Notes under the pieces: generated by a model
What the model saw: the letters and a program-made list of their open reading frames with translations, nothing else
What the model was told of the DNA's origin: nothing
The model's database searches: none
Assembly: GCA_945871455.1 (NCBI GenBank)
Contig: CAMBXJ010000324.1
Location: 1 to 5,416, forward strand
Origin: Asaia bogorensis
GTDB lineage: Bacteria > Pseudomonadota > Alphaproteobacteria > Acetobacterales > Acetobacteraceae
Length of the DNA stretch: 5,416 nt
Direction of reading: 5' to 3'
Shown here: piece by piece, positions 1 to 5,416 of the stretch
How positions within the stretch are numbered: position 1 is the stretch's first letter
How the letters are laid out: every line of letters starts with the position of its first letter
Made by a program: the position numbers and the translations under genes

Positions 1-1
1 G

Positions 2-241
2 ATCGCCCTCGCCGTCGATGGTGGGATCACCCCCGCCACGGCGCCCGGCGTACTGGCGGCCGGGGCGGATACGCTGATCGCCGGCACCGCCGTGTTCGGA
101 GCCTCCGATTATGCCGCCGCCATTGCCGCCCTTCGCCCGGACATGCCCACATCGGACCCGTCCCCACCGAACCCGTCCCCATCGGATCTGTCCCGCGGTC
201 TGTCCCCATCCGATCTATCCAAGGGGGGGGCATCAGCGTGA
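2..241 (+). CDS. rpe: Ribulose-phosphate 3-epimerase, C-terminal part (5' end outside window)
   Basis: This is the C-terminal 79 residues of an open frame that enters from the left edge and stops at TGA 239-241. The start IALAVDGGI matches the late strand of the Rpe TIM barrel, where the Asp of the VDGGI motif is an active-site acid. It is followed by [21 protein letters not shown], the phosphate-binding end of the barrel ([12 protein letters not shown]) typical of the family. Rpe interconverts ribulose 5-phosphate and xylulose 5-phosphate in the cytoplasm. After the expected final helix ([12 protein letters not shown]), where the family normally ends within a few residues, there is an extra tail of about 30 residues rich in Ser, Pro and Asp, encoded by imperfect repeats. 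The stop overlaps the next gene's start by 4 bases (GTGA), which indicates translational coupling. The family assignment is strong despite the truncation; the tail is unexplained. Confidence 0.88.
   Translation: MALAVDGGITPATAPGVLAAGADTLIAGTAVFGASDYAAAIAALRPDMPTSDPSPPNPSPSDLSRGLSPSDLSKGGASA
153..220 (+). repeat. Degenerate short tandem repeat inside the rpe tail
   Basis: The C-terminal extension of rpe is built from related short units. At 153-182 there are two 15-bp units that differ at only a few bases (starting cggacccgtcc and cgaacccgtcc). Then a 19-bp unit at 175-193 recurs at 202-220 with two mismatches, a 27-bp period. The 27-bp period keeps the reading frame and encodes SPSDLSRGL followed by SPSDLSKGG. 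Growth by replication slippage is the likely origin; a function in the protein is not evident. Confidence 0.6.
221..240 (+). promoter_or_regulatory. Ribosome binding site and overlapping start for the heparinase-family gene, with an eight-G run
   Basis: AA followed by eight consecutive G residues (223-230) lies 7 bases before the GTG at 238-240 and can pair with the anti-Shine-Dalgarno end of 16S rRNA. This supports GTG 238 as the start, and the overlapping GTGA supports coupled reinitiation after rpe. The G run is read in the rpe frame as AAG GGG GGG GCA. A homopolymer of this length is also a mutation and sequencing-error hot spot. Confidence 0.55.
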
Positions 242-1833
242 GCGGCACCGATCCCCGCCGGTGGCTGCGGGACGCCCGGCGCATGGTCGCGCGCCTGCCC
301 AGTCTGCGCATGGGCCGGGTGCCGGATGCGCCGGCGCTGCCGGTGCGTGATCCCTGGCCAGGCGATCCCGTGCGCGGGGCGCGCCTGCTGCGGGGAGAAC
401 TGGAATCCGGCGGGGCCGTCTGCGCCCTGAAACCGGGCGAATGGGGGGCGGGATCCGTCGTGCTGCGCGCCAGCGCCCACGGTTTCGGCTGGCTCCGCGA
501 CCTTCGCGCGCTGGGCACCGACGCCGCCCGCCTGCTGTCGCGCGCGCTGGTCGCGGACTGGATCAACAATCCGCCGTCCGACCCCGTCACCCGCCGCCCG
601 GACGTGATGGGCGCCCGCATCACCGCCTGGCTCGGGCACTACGACTTCTTTGCCGCCACCGCGGACGATCCGTTCCGCCAGAAGCTGATGGGCCGCCTGG
701 TCGCCGATGCGCGCGGCCTGTCCGCCGCCCTGCCGGCCGAGGAACTCGACGCCCGCGCCTTGACCGCGCTGAAAGGCCTGATCGCCGCCGCCGTCGCCTT
801 GCCGGAGCATGCCGGTCTGCTGACCCGCGCGCTGCGCTTCCTGCCGCAGGAGATCGCGCGCCAGATCCTGCCGGACGGCTGCCATGCCGAACGCAGCCCG
901 GCGGCGCAACTCGCGGCCTTGCAGGACCTGACCGAAATCCGGGCCTTGTTGCAGGCGTCGCAGACCCAGCCGCCGCCGGCCCTGTCCGCGGCCATTGAGC
1001 GTATGGCGCCCGCCTTGCGCGTGATGCGCCACGGTGATGGCGGATTGGCGCTGTTCAACGGCAGCAAGGAAGAGAGCAGCATCCTGATCGATCTGGTGCT
1101 GACCCAGGCCGGACGCGGCGGACGCGGCCCCTCGGCCTTGGCGGATGGCGGATTCCAGCGGTTGCAGGCCGGGCGCAGCGTGCTGATCGTCGATTGTGGC
1201 GCCCCGCCGCCGCCCGGGGTCGATCGCTATGCCCATGCCGGGACCCTGTCGATGGAACTGTCGATCGGGCGGGAGCGGCTGATCGTCAATTGCGGCGCCT
1301 TTTCCGCCGGCCCGCTGGAGTGGCGCGATGCGGCACGGGCGACGGCGGCCCATTCCACCCTGGTCATCGCCGATCTCAGCAGCAGCGAACTCCGCCCCGA
1401 CGGGCTGGGCCGCCGGCCGGAGGAGGTGAAGGCCCAGCGTCAGGAAGCCAACGGCGCGCATTGGCTCGAAGTCGAACATGACGGCTGGCGCAAACCCTTC
1501 GGCGCGGTGCATCGCCGGCGGCTGTATCTGGCCGAAAGCGGCGACGACATTCGTGGCGAAGAGGTGATCGAGGCAGCCGAACCGCTGCCGTTCACCGTGC
1601 GGTTCCATCTGCATCCCGACGTGCAGACCAGCATGCAGCAGGACGGCGAGTCGGTGCTGCTCCGGCTGCGATCGGGCGGCGGTTGGCGGCTGCGGGCGGA
1701 TGGCGCGAAACTGTCGCTGGACGAGAGCATCTATCTCGGCGGACCCGACCCGAGGCGCGCCGAACAGGTGGTGCTGACCGGCCACCAGGACGGGCCGCAA
1801 CAGGTCAAATGGGCGATCAGCAAGGTTGGGTAG
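238..1833 (+). CDS. Heparinase II/III family protein
   Basis: This 531-residue protein has the layout of bacterial heparinase II/III-like proteins. Residues about 70-290 form a helix-rich region like an alpha/alpha toroid. It includes [20 protein letters not shown] (211-230), the family's DGxHxxRxPxxQ segment with His216. Residues about 290-520 form the beta-rich heparinase II/III C-terminal domain. That domain contains [11 protein letters not shown] (331-341, His333), [10 protein letters not shown] (370-379, His372), a charged segment ending in [12 protein letters not shown] (425-436) and RFHLHPDV (455-462). True heparinase II/III enzymes are polysaccharide lyases, but the alphaproteobacterial branch near rpe and purH has no established substrate that I know of, so lyase activity is inference. 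I see no signal peptide: the N-terminus is Arg-rich and hydrophilic, which suggests a cytoplasmic location and argues against a secreted degrader. GTG 238 is chosen because it overlaps the rpe stop and has a G-rich ribosome binding site; ATG 283 is a weaker alternative. Length is close to family norm. Confidence 0.85.
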   Translation: MSGTDPRRWLRDARRMVARLPSLRMGRVPDAPALPVRDPWPGDPVRGARLLRGELESGGAVCALKPGEWGAGSVVLRASAHGFGWLRDLRALGTDAARLLSRALVADWINNPPSDPVTRRPDVMGARITAWLGHYDFFAATADDPFRQKLMGRLVADARGLSAALPAEELDARALTALKGLIAAAVALPEHAGLLTRALRFLPQEIARQILPDGCHAERSPAAQLAALQDLTEIRALLQASQTQPPPALSAAIERMAPALRVMRHGDGGLALFNGSKEESSILIDLVLTQAGRGGRGPSALADGGFQRLQAGRSVLIVDCGAPPPPGVDRYAHAGTLSMELSIGRERLIVNCGAFSAGPLEWRDAARATAAHSTLVIADLSSSELRPDGLGRRPEEVKAQRQEANGAHWLEVEHDGWRKPFGAVHRRRLYLAESGDDIRGEEVIEAAEPLPFTVRFHLHPDVQTSMQQDGESVLLRLRSGGGWRLRADGAKLSLDESIYLGGPDPRRAEQVVLTGHQDGPQQVKWAISKVG

Positions 1834-1885
1834 CCGACGCGCGACAAGAACCGCTGCATTGGGTGGTGAGTACGGGTCTGTCCAG

Positions 1886-1971
1886 GTCATGGCGGGTGCG
1901 GACCCGCCATCCACGCCTTGCCGGGTTGATCTGGGCAAAGGCGTGGATGGTGGGCCTTCGCCCACCATGAC
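1886..1971. repeat. REP-like palindromic element, copy 1
   Basis: This 86-base element can form several stems. The left hairpin is ATGGCGGGT (1889-1897) with ACCCGCCAT (1902-1910), 9 perfect pairs and a 4-base loop. The right hairpin is ATGGTGGGC (1947-1955) with GCCCACCAT (1960-1968), also 9 pairs and a 4-base loop. A competing central stem pairs CCATCCACGCC (1907-1917) with GGCGTGGATGG (1940-1950), 11 perfect pairs, extended by TTGCC/GGCAA across a bulged A. The outer ends GTCAT and ATGAC are complementary. The pattern resembles the GTCATGGC...GCCATCCACG palindromes that I recall as common between genes in Alphaproteobacteria. In RNA it could act as an mRNA 3' stabiliser or weak terminator; that role is inference. 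Confidence 0.75.
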
Positions 1972-2026
1972 GGGCCGACGCGCGATGATTGCGGATTCAT
2001 TTGATCGCTGGCACGGGTCCCTCCAC

Positions 2027-2112
2027 GTCATGGCGGGTGCAGACCCGCCATCCACGACTTGCGGTGTTGATCTGGGCAAAGGCGTGGATGGTGGGCCTTC
2101 GCCCACCATGAC
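2027..2112. repeat. REP-like palindromic element, copy 2
   Basis: This is the second copy, in the same orientation as copy 1. It differs from it at four of 86 positions (2041, 2057, 2063, 2065). The left hairpin (2030-2038 with 2043-2051) and right hairpin (2088-2096 with 2101-2109) are perfect. The change at 2041 falls in the left loop. The other three changes fall in or next to the inner part of the central stem, which is shortened. It ends about 90 bases before the glycosyltransferase start. Confidence 0.75.
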
Positions 2113-2205
2113 GGTTTGCTCAGGCCACGCGCTAACAGGCGCGGCTGCTGTTGCGCGTCGCCTTTGGTGGCCCGGTCTGACGCATCATCGCGCAAGACCA
2201 GGCCG

Positions 2206-3309
2206 GTGAAGGTCGTTGAAATCACCAATGTCGATTTCTCCCTGCGGCAGTTTCTGCTGCCGCTGATGCGGGCGATCCGCGACCGTGGCCATGAAGTGAT
2301 CGGCGGTTGCGCGGAGGGGAGTCTGCTTGACGAAGTGCGGGACGAAGGGTTCCGCGTCATCGCCATCCCGTTCGAGCGCCGGCTGTCCCCCTGGGCGCAT
2401 TGGCGCGCCTTCCGCTTCCTGGTCGCCGTGTTGCGTGAGGAAAAACCGGATCTGGTCCACGCGCATATGCCGATCAGCGGCTTCGTCGCGCGTCTGGCCG
2501 CCCGCGCCGCAGGGGTGCCGCACGTCGCCTATACCTGCCATGGCTTCCTGTTCAACCAGGAGGGGGTCTGGCCCCGGCGCCTTGGCGGGCTGCTGATGGA
2601 ATGGATCGGGGCGCTGGTGACCGACGTCTACATGACCGTGTCCCAGGCCGAGGCCCGCGATGCGCATCGTCTGTGGATTTTCCGCAACGCCATTCCCATC
2701 GGCAATGGTCGCAGTTCCGCTGTCTTTCACCCCGACCCGGCGGCCCGGGCGCGGATCAGGGCAGAGTTCGGCGTTGCCGACGACCAGGTGGTGATCGTCA
2801 CGGTGTCTCGGCTGGTGCGCGCCAAGGGCTACCCGGAACTTGCGGCCGCCATGCGCAAGGTGCCGGACGCGGAACTCTGGGTGGTGGGGGACCGGCTGGA
2901 ATCCGACCGTGGCGACGACATGGTCGAATTGCTCGATATGGCCGGCCTGGGGCCACGTCTGCGTCGTCTGGGCTATCGGTCCGATGTCGCGGCGATTCTG
3001 GCCGCGGCGGATATCTTCACCCTGCCCAGCTATTTCGAAGGGCTTCCCATGTCGGTCATCGAGGCGATGCTGACCGGGCTGCCGGTCGTGGCCAGCGACA
3101 TCAGCGGCCCGCGGGAACAGGTGGTGGACCAGGTCACCGGCTTGCTGGTCCCGGCGCGGCAGATTGAGCCGTTGACCGACGCGTTGACCCGGTTGGCCAC
3201 CGATGCCGGCCTGCGGACAACCATGGGGGAGGCGGGCCGCGCACGCGCCCTGGAGCATTTCGAGGAAACCCGCGTTCTGGCTCGTACAATGGATCTGTTG
3301 AGGCTATAG
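2206..3309 (+). CDS. Glycosyltransferase family 4 (GT-B fold)
   Basis: This 367-residue protein has the two Rossmann-like halves of a GT-B retaining glycosyltransferase. The N-terminal acceptor half starts MKVVEITNVDFSLRQFLLPL and contains DLVHAHMPISG (about 82-92) and YTCHGF (109-114). The C-terminal nucleotide-sugar half has VTVSRLVRAKGYPEL (198-212), whose Arg202 and Lys207 sit where the family binds donor phosphates. It also has YFEGLPMSVIEAM with the E-x7-E pair Glu278/Glu286, then GLPVVASDISGPREQV. No transmembrane segment is evident, so a soluble or membrane-associated cytoplasmic enzyme is expected. Donor and acceptor cannot be read; exopolysaccharide, O-antigen or glycolipid assembly are possible. 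GTG 2206 is chosen because the Rossmann strand begins there and length then fits the family, though only a weak AGG precedes it. A TTG at 2116 would add 30 low-complexity residues starting at the repeat edge and is less likely. It stands alone rather than in a polysaccharide cluster. Confidence 0.88.
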   Translation: MKVVEITNVDFSLRQFLLPLMRAIRDRGHEVIGGCAEGSLLDEVRDEGFRVIAIPFERRLSPWAHWRAFRFLVAVLREEKPDLVHAHMPISGFVARLAARAAGVPHVAYTCHGFLFNQEGVWPRRLGGLLMEWIGALVTDVYMTVSQAEARDAHRLWIFRNAIPIGNGRSSAVFHPDPAARARIRAEFGVADDQVVIVTVSRLVRAKGYPELAAAMRKVPDAELWVVGDRLESDRGDDMVELLDMAGLGPRLRRLGYRSDVAAILAAADIFTLPSYFEGLPMSVIEAMLTGLPVVASDISGPREQVVDQVTGLLVPARQIEPLTDALTRLATDAGLRTTMGEAGRARALEHFEETRVLARTMDLLRL

Positions 3310-3311
3310 GT

Positions 3312-3341
3312 CTGCGGCCCGCATCCGGGGCAGGGCCGCGG
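3312..3341 (+). terminator. Possible transcription-end hairpin after the glycosyltransferase gene
   Basis: GCGGCCC (3314-3320) pairs perfectly with GGGCCGC (3333-3339) around a 12-base loop. Two more pairs (one G-T wobble, one C-G) are possible at the base. It begins two bases after the TAG stop, a usual place for an mRNA 3' structure. No T-run follows, so it does not meet the classic intrinsic terminator pattern. It may only protect the mRNA end or be a chance GC-rich stem. Confidence 0.3.
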
Positions 3342-3399
3342 TCGAACCGGTATATTGCCAACCGACCTAGCCACAGACCGTTGAACTGCTCCCCGTCGA

Positions 3400-3469
3400 C
3401 ATTGCCGGGCCGCGGCGTCGGGGGGCGGGTTACCGGGTCAAGCCCGACAATGACCGTGAGGGGACGCCG
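3400..3469 (+). other. Interlocking inverted repeats with pseudoknot-like topology
   Basis: Stem A is CATTGCCGGGC (3400-3410) with GCCCGACAATG (3442-3452), with one C-A mismatch. The segment CGGCGTC (3413-3419) lies inside its loop and is perfectly complementary to GACGCCG (3463-3469) outside it. If both formed in RNA they would make an H-type pseudoknot; otherwise they are alternatives. The candidate -10 at 3492-3500 lies downstream, so this RNA would exist only in transcripts that start further upstream. In GC-rich DNA such complementarity can be coincidental. Confidence 0.3.
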
Positions 3470-3491
3470 GCGGGTCGATGGTTATTTCGGC

Positions 3492-3500
3492 TGATATAAG
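3492..3500 (+). promoter_or_regulatory. Candidate extended -10 promoter for purH
   Basis: TGATATAAG reads as an extended -10 (TG, one base, TATAAG) and lies in the least GC-rich part of the leader. Transcription would begin near 3507, leaving a 5' untranslated region of about 85 bases. The bases 17 upstream (GGGTCG) do not resemble TTGACA, which is tolerable for extended -10 promoters. No PurR-type operator is recognisable. Confidence 0.35.
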
Positions 3501-3542
3501 CACCCAGACCGGACCTTAATCGACGCCGGACGCTGGACCTGA

Positions 3543-3563
3543 CGGGATCGGAGGTCTATCCCG
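3543..3563 (+). promoter_or_regulatory. Hairpin displaying a perfect Shine-Dalgarno sequence without a nearby start codon
   Basis: CGGGAT (3543-3548) and ATCCCG (3558-3563) form a 6-pair stem. The 9-base loop contains GGAGGT (3550-3555), an ideal Shine-Dalgarno sequence. No ATG, GTG or TTG lies 4-12 bases after it. The nearest in-frame purH starts are GTG 3581 (25 bases away) and ATG 3593 (37 bases away). It could be a ribosome standby site, or the intervening bases could fold to bring the start closer. It could also be chance. Confidence 0.35.
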
Positions 3564-3592
3564 CGCCGCACAAACCCCGTGTGGATGCCCCA

Positions 3593-5167
3593 ATGTCTGA
3601 CTCCATCCCGATCCGGCGCGCCTTGATCTCGGTATCCGACAAGTCCGGCCTGATCCCCCTGGCGCGGGCATTGGTCGAGCGGGATATCGAAATCCTGTCC
3701 ACCGGCGGGTCCGCGCGCGCCTTGCGAGAAGCCGGCGTGGCGGTGAAGGAGGTGTCCGACCACACCGGGTTTCCGGAAATCCTGGACGGACGGGTCAAGA
3801 CCCTGGTGCCGCAAATCCATGGCGGCATCCTCGGCCGGCGCGATCTGGCGGACCATCGCGCCCAGATGGAAGCCCATGCCATCGCGCCGATCGACCTGGT
3901 GGTGGTTAATCTCTATCCGTTCGAGGCCACGGTCGCCAAAGGCGCCGCGGCCGACGATTGCGTCGAGAACATCGATATCGGCGGTCCGGCGCTGATCCGC
4001 GCCGCTGCCAAGAACCACGATTTCGTCGCCGTGCTGACCGACCCAGCCCAGTATGAAGCGTTTCTGGAGGCGTTTTCGGCCGCCGGCGGCACATCCCTCG
4101 ATCTGCGACGGCGCCTGGCCGGTGAGGCCTACGCGCGCACCGCCGCCTATGACGCCGCCATCGCCACCTGGTTTGCCGAAGCGCGGGGCGATACCCTGCC
4201 CGAGCGCCTGACCATCGCCGGCACCCGCCGCCAGATCCTGCGCTACGGCGAAAACCCTCACCAATCCGCCGGCTTCTATGCCAACGGCACGCGCCCCGGT
4301 GTCGCCACGGCAAGGCAGGTCCAGGGCAAGGAACTATCCTACAACAACCTGAACGACACCGACGCCGCCTTCGAATGCGTGGCCGAGTTCGACGAACCGA
4401 CCGTGGTCATCGTCAAGCACGCCAATCCCTGCGGCGTTGCCTCGGCCGGCAATCTGGCTGATGCCTGGGACGCGGCGCTCCGCTGCGATCCGCAATCGGC
4501 GTTCGGGGGGATCGTGGCGGTCAACCGCGTGCTGGATGCGGCCGCGGCGGAACGGATTGCCGCGATCTTCACCGAGGTGATCGTCGCACCCGATGCCGAC
4601 CCGGCGGCGATGGAGGTGCTGTCCCGCAAGAAGAACCTCCGTCTGCTGCTGACCGGCGGTCTGCCGGACCCGGCCGCCCCGGGCCTGACGGTCCGGAGCC
4701 TGGCCGGTGGGTTCCTGGCGCAGACCCGTGATGCCGGCCGGATCGGGGCGGCGGACCTGCGCGTGGTGACGCGGCGCGCGCCCACCGCGGCGGAACTGGC
4801 GGATCTGATCTTCGCTTTCCGGGTCTGCAAGCATGTAAAATCGAACGCCATCGTCTACGCCCGCGCCGGCGCCACGGTCGGCGTCGGCGCCGGGCAAATG
4901 AGCCGCGTCGATTCCGCGCGCATCGCCGCCTGGAAAAGCGAGGAAGCCGCCCGCGCCGCGGGTCTGACAGGCCGCCTGACCGAGGGCAGCGTCGTGGCCT
5001 CCGACGCGTTTTTCCCGTTTGCCGATGGGTTGCAGGCGGCCGTCGCGGCCGGTGCCACCGCGGTGATCCAGCCGGGCGGGTCGATGCGGGATGCCGAGGT
5101 GATCGCCGCGGCGGATGCGGCCGGCGTCGCGATGGTGTTCACCGGGATGCGGCATTTCCGGCACTGA
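3593..5167 (+). CDS. purH: Bifunctional AICAR formyltransferase / IMP cyclohydrolase
   Basis: This 524-residue protein is full length for the family (E. coli PurH is 529). It catalyses the last two steps of de novo purine synthesis in the cytoplasm: formyl transfer from 10-formyltetrahydrofolate to AICAR, then ring closure of FAICAR to IMP. The N-terminal MGS-like cyclohydrolase domain (about 1-195) starts [15 protein letters not shown], then [43 protein letters not shown] and [18 protein letters not shown]. The transferase domain has [36 protein letters not shown] with the catalytic Lys275-His276 pair, KSNAIVYAR (416-424), [11 protein letters not shown] (432-442), DAFFPFADG, and the hallmark C-terminus [11 protein letters not shown] 3593 is chosen because the conserved sequence begins six residues later. 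GTG 3581 in the same frame would add MDAP. Neither has a well-spaced ribosome binding site. The gene ends with two in-frame stops (TGA, TAG). Confidence 0.96.
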   Translation: MSDSIPIRRALISVSDKSGLIPLARALVERDIEILSTGGSARALREAGVAVKEVSDHTGFPEILDGRVKTLVPQIHGGILGRRDLADHRAQMEAHAIAPIDLVVVNLYPFEATVAKGAAADDCVENIDIGGPALIRAAAKNHDFVAVLTDPAQYEAFLEAFSAAGGTSLDLRRRLAGEAYARTAAYDAAIATWFAEARGDTLPERLTIAGTRRQILRYGENPHQSAGFYANGTRPGVATARQVQGKELSYNNLNDTDAAFECVAEFDEPTVVIVKHANPCGVASAGNLADAWDAALRCDPQSAFGGIVAVNRVLDAAAAERIAAIFTEVIVAPDADPAAMEVLSRKKNLRLLLTGGLPDPAAPGLTVRSLAGGFLAQTRDAGRIGAADLRVVTRRAPTAAELADLIFAFRVCKHVKSNAIVYARAGATVGVGAGQMSRVDSARIAAWKSEEAARAAGLTGRLTEGSVVASDAFFPFADGLQAAVAAGATAVIQPGGSMRDAEVIAAADAAGVAMVFTGMRHFRH

Positions 5168-5284
5168 TAGACCCGGTCGGCGGCCGAGTCCGAGGTGTCT
5201 ATGCGATGTCGCAATCGAAGCGCCGATCCGATGGTGACCCGGCGGCGGCGCTGACAGCGCTAGGGTGAGGCGCGGTCGCCGCCT

Positions 5285-5416
5285 TCAACCGCTCAACCCC
5301 CGCTGCAGCCGACGACTTTCGCGGACCGTCTCGACGTCGATGAACAGGACCTCGGCCACTCGCTCTGCCGCCCCGCCGTCGTCGAGCAACCCCAGCCCCT
5401 CCATTCGCCGATGAGC
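5285..5416 (-). pseudogene. Fragment of a helix-turn-helix transposase, probably IS630-like, running off the right edge
   Basis: On the minus strand an open frame enters from the right edge and ends at a TGA (5287-5285), giving 43 residues. They read AHRRMEGLGLLDDGG, then AAERVAEVLFIDVETVRESRRLQ, then RGLSG and the stop. The middle is a helix-turn-helix pattern. The whole resembles the N-terminal segment of IS630-type transposases, where a phrase like RGGLSGLE is followed by several hundred more residues. Here the frame stops at that point. In the next frame, from 5288 leftwards to a stop at 5199-5201, the reading [18 protein letters not shown] continues with faint resemblance to what should follow. 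A frameshifted, decaying insertion-sequence remnant is the best reading. The fragment is convergent with purH. No terminal inverted repeat or target duplication is visible. It could instead be an intact small regulator whose start lies outside the window. Confidence 0.45.

Larger units (their letters stand above)
1833..2114. repeat. Tandem duplication of a 141-bp unit in the gap after the heparinase-family gene
   Basis: Unit 1 (1833-1973) and unit 2 (1974-2114) abut directly and align without gaps at an offset of exactly 141. Both begin with the 12-mer gccgacgcgcga (1833 and 1974). The next 28 or so bases are strongly diverged. From about 1872/2013 they match again, and the last 86-88 bases are nearly identical. 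Unit 1 starts on the last base of the heparinase-family stop codon. I see no open frame with coding character here. The 91 bases from 2115 to the glycosyltransferase start hold nothing I can assign. An unequal duplication of a palindrome-bearing segment is the simplest reading. Confidence 0.8.
3310..3592 (+). other. Structured intergenic leader upstream of purH
   Basis: These 283 bases separate the glycosyltransferase stop from the purH ATG and contain no credible gene. They hold the hairpin at 3312-3341. An inverted repeat pairs 3400-3410 with 3442-3452 (10 of 11 pairs), and a 7-base complement pairs 3413-3419 with 3463-3469. There are also an extended -10-like motif at 3492-3500 and a small hairpin with a Shine-Dalgarno loop at 3543-3563. 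I matched it by eye against the ZTP (pfl) riboswitch, the class often found before purH, and did not find the conserved CCGCCTGGGC segment. The regulatory content is therefore unproven. Confidence 0.5.

Noticed and set aside
1986..2010. Promoter for the glycosyltransferase in the AT-richer patch between the palindromes
   Set aside because: TTGCGG at 1989 could be a -35, but no -10-like hexamer occurs at suitable spacing.
109..2109. A 666-residue open frame on the minus strand
   Set aside because: It runs antisense through the whole heparinase-family gene and the repeat block, has low-complexity Gln/Arg/Gly-rich translation and no recognisable domain. Long antisense frames are expected in GC-rich coding DNA.
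1886..2112. A minimal CRISPR array from the two near-identical repeats
   Set aside because: The repeats are 86 bases long, internally palindromic, only two in number, and the sequence between them is part of the same tandem unit. No cas gene is present.
2116..2205. TTG 2116 as the start of the glycosyltransferase, adding 30 residues with a CCC run
   Set aside because: The extension begins at the repeat border, has no good ribosome binding site and no counterpart in the family. GTG 2206 places the start directly at the first Rossmann strand.
2185..3258. A 357-residue minus-strand open frame opposite the glycosyltransferase
   Set aside because: The plus strand has clear GT4 motifs. The minus translation is His/Gln/Arg-rich without domain features, an antisense shadow.
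3450..3494. A 14-codon leader peptide (MTVRGRRRVDGYFG)
   Set aside because: There is no Shine-Dalgarno before it, it overlaps the stem sequences, and a frame this short is expected by chance.
3310..3592. ZTP (pfl) riboswitch before purH
   Set aside because: The context fits, but the conserved CCGCCTGGGC segment and the GACTGGCG core are not present by eye. A covariance-model search would decide.
3482..5164. Minus-strand open frames opposite purH (3482-4264 and 4334-5164)
   Set aside because: They lie antisense to the conserved PurH protein and show no family motifs.
5169..5200. Intrinsic terminator after purH
   Set aside because: AGAC/GTCT ends and an inner TCGG/CCGA stem could pair, but the structure is interrupted and no T-run follows.

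Overview
The window reads as chromosomal DNA of a GC-rich alphaproteobacterium, most likely Rhodospirillales-like. Three things suggest this: strong G/C bias at third codon positions, GTG starts, and the gene neighbourhood. The order rpe, heparinase II/III-family gene, purH is a recurrent one in Alphaproteobacteria as I recall it. The host assignment is inference from gene order and composition, not from a marker gene.

Layout, left to right. Positions 2-241 hold the 3' end of a ribulose-phosphate 3-epimerase gene (rpe) with an unusual Ser/Pro/Asp-rich repetitive tail. Its stop overlaps the GTG start of a 531-residue heparinase II/III-family protein (238-1833), so the two are probably translationally coupled. 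From the stop codon of that gene to about 2114 lies a tandem duplication of a 141-bp unit, each copy carrying a REP-like palindromic element. A family 4 glycosyltransferase follows (2206-3309). A leader of about 280 bp (3310-3592) has several inverted repeats and a possible extended -10 promoter. It precedes purH (3593-5167), which encodes the bifunctional enzyme for the last two steps of IMP synthesis. At the right edge, on the minus strand, is what looks like a decayed helix-turn-helix transposase fragment (5285-5416).

How the genes fit together: Rpe (pentose phosphate pathway) and PurH (purine synthesis) are core metabolism. The heparinase-like protein and the glycosyltransferase are both carbohydrate-related, but no substrate can be read from the sequence. 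The rpe-heparinase pair looks like one operon. The glycosyltransferase is isolated by the repeat block on its left and a hairpin on its right, so it may be an insertion into an otherwise conserved order. purH probably has its own promoter.

I see no convincing new defence, mobile or biosynthetic system. The observations most worth a second look are the tandem palindromic duplication, the eight-G run at the rpe/heparinase junction, and the structured purH leader with a Shine-Dalgarno sequence displayed in a hairpin loop far from any start codon.
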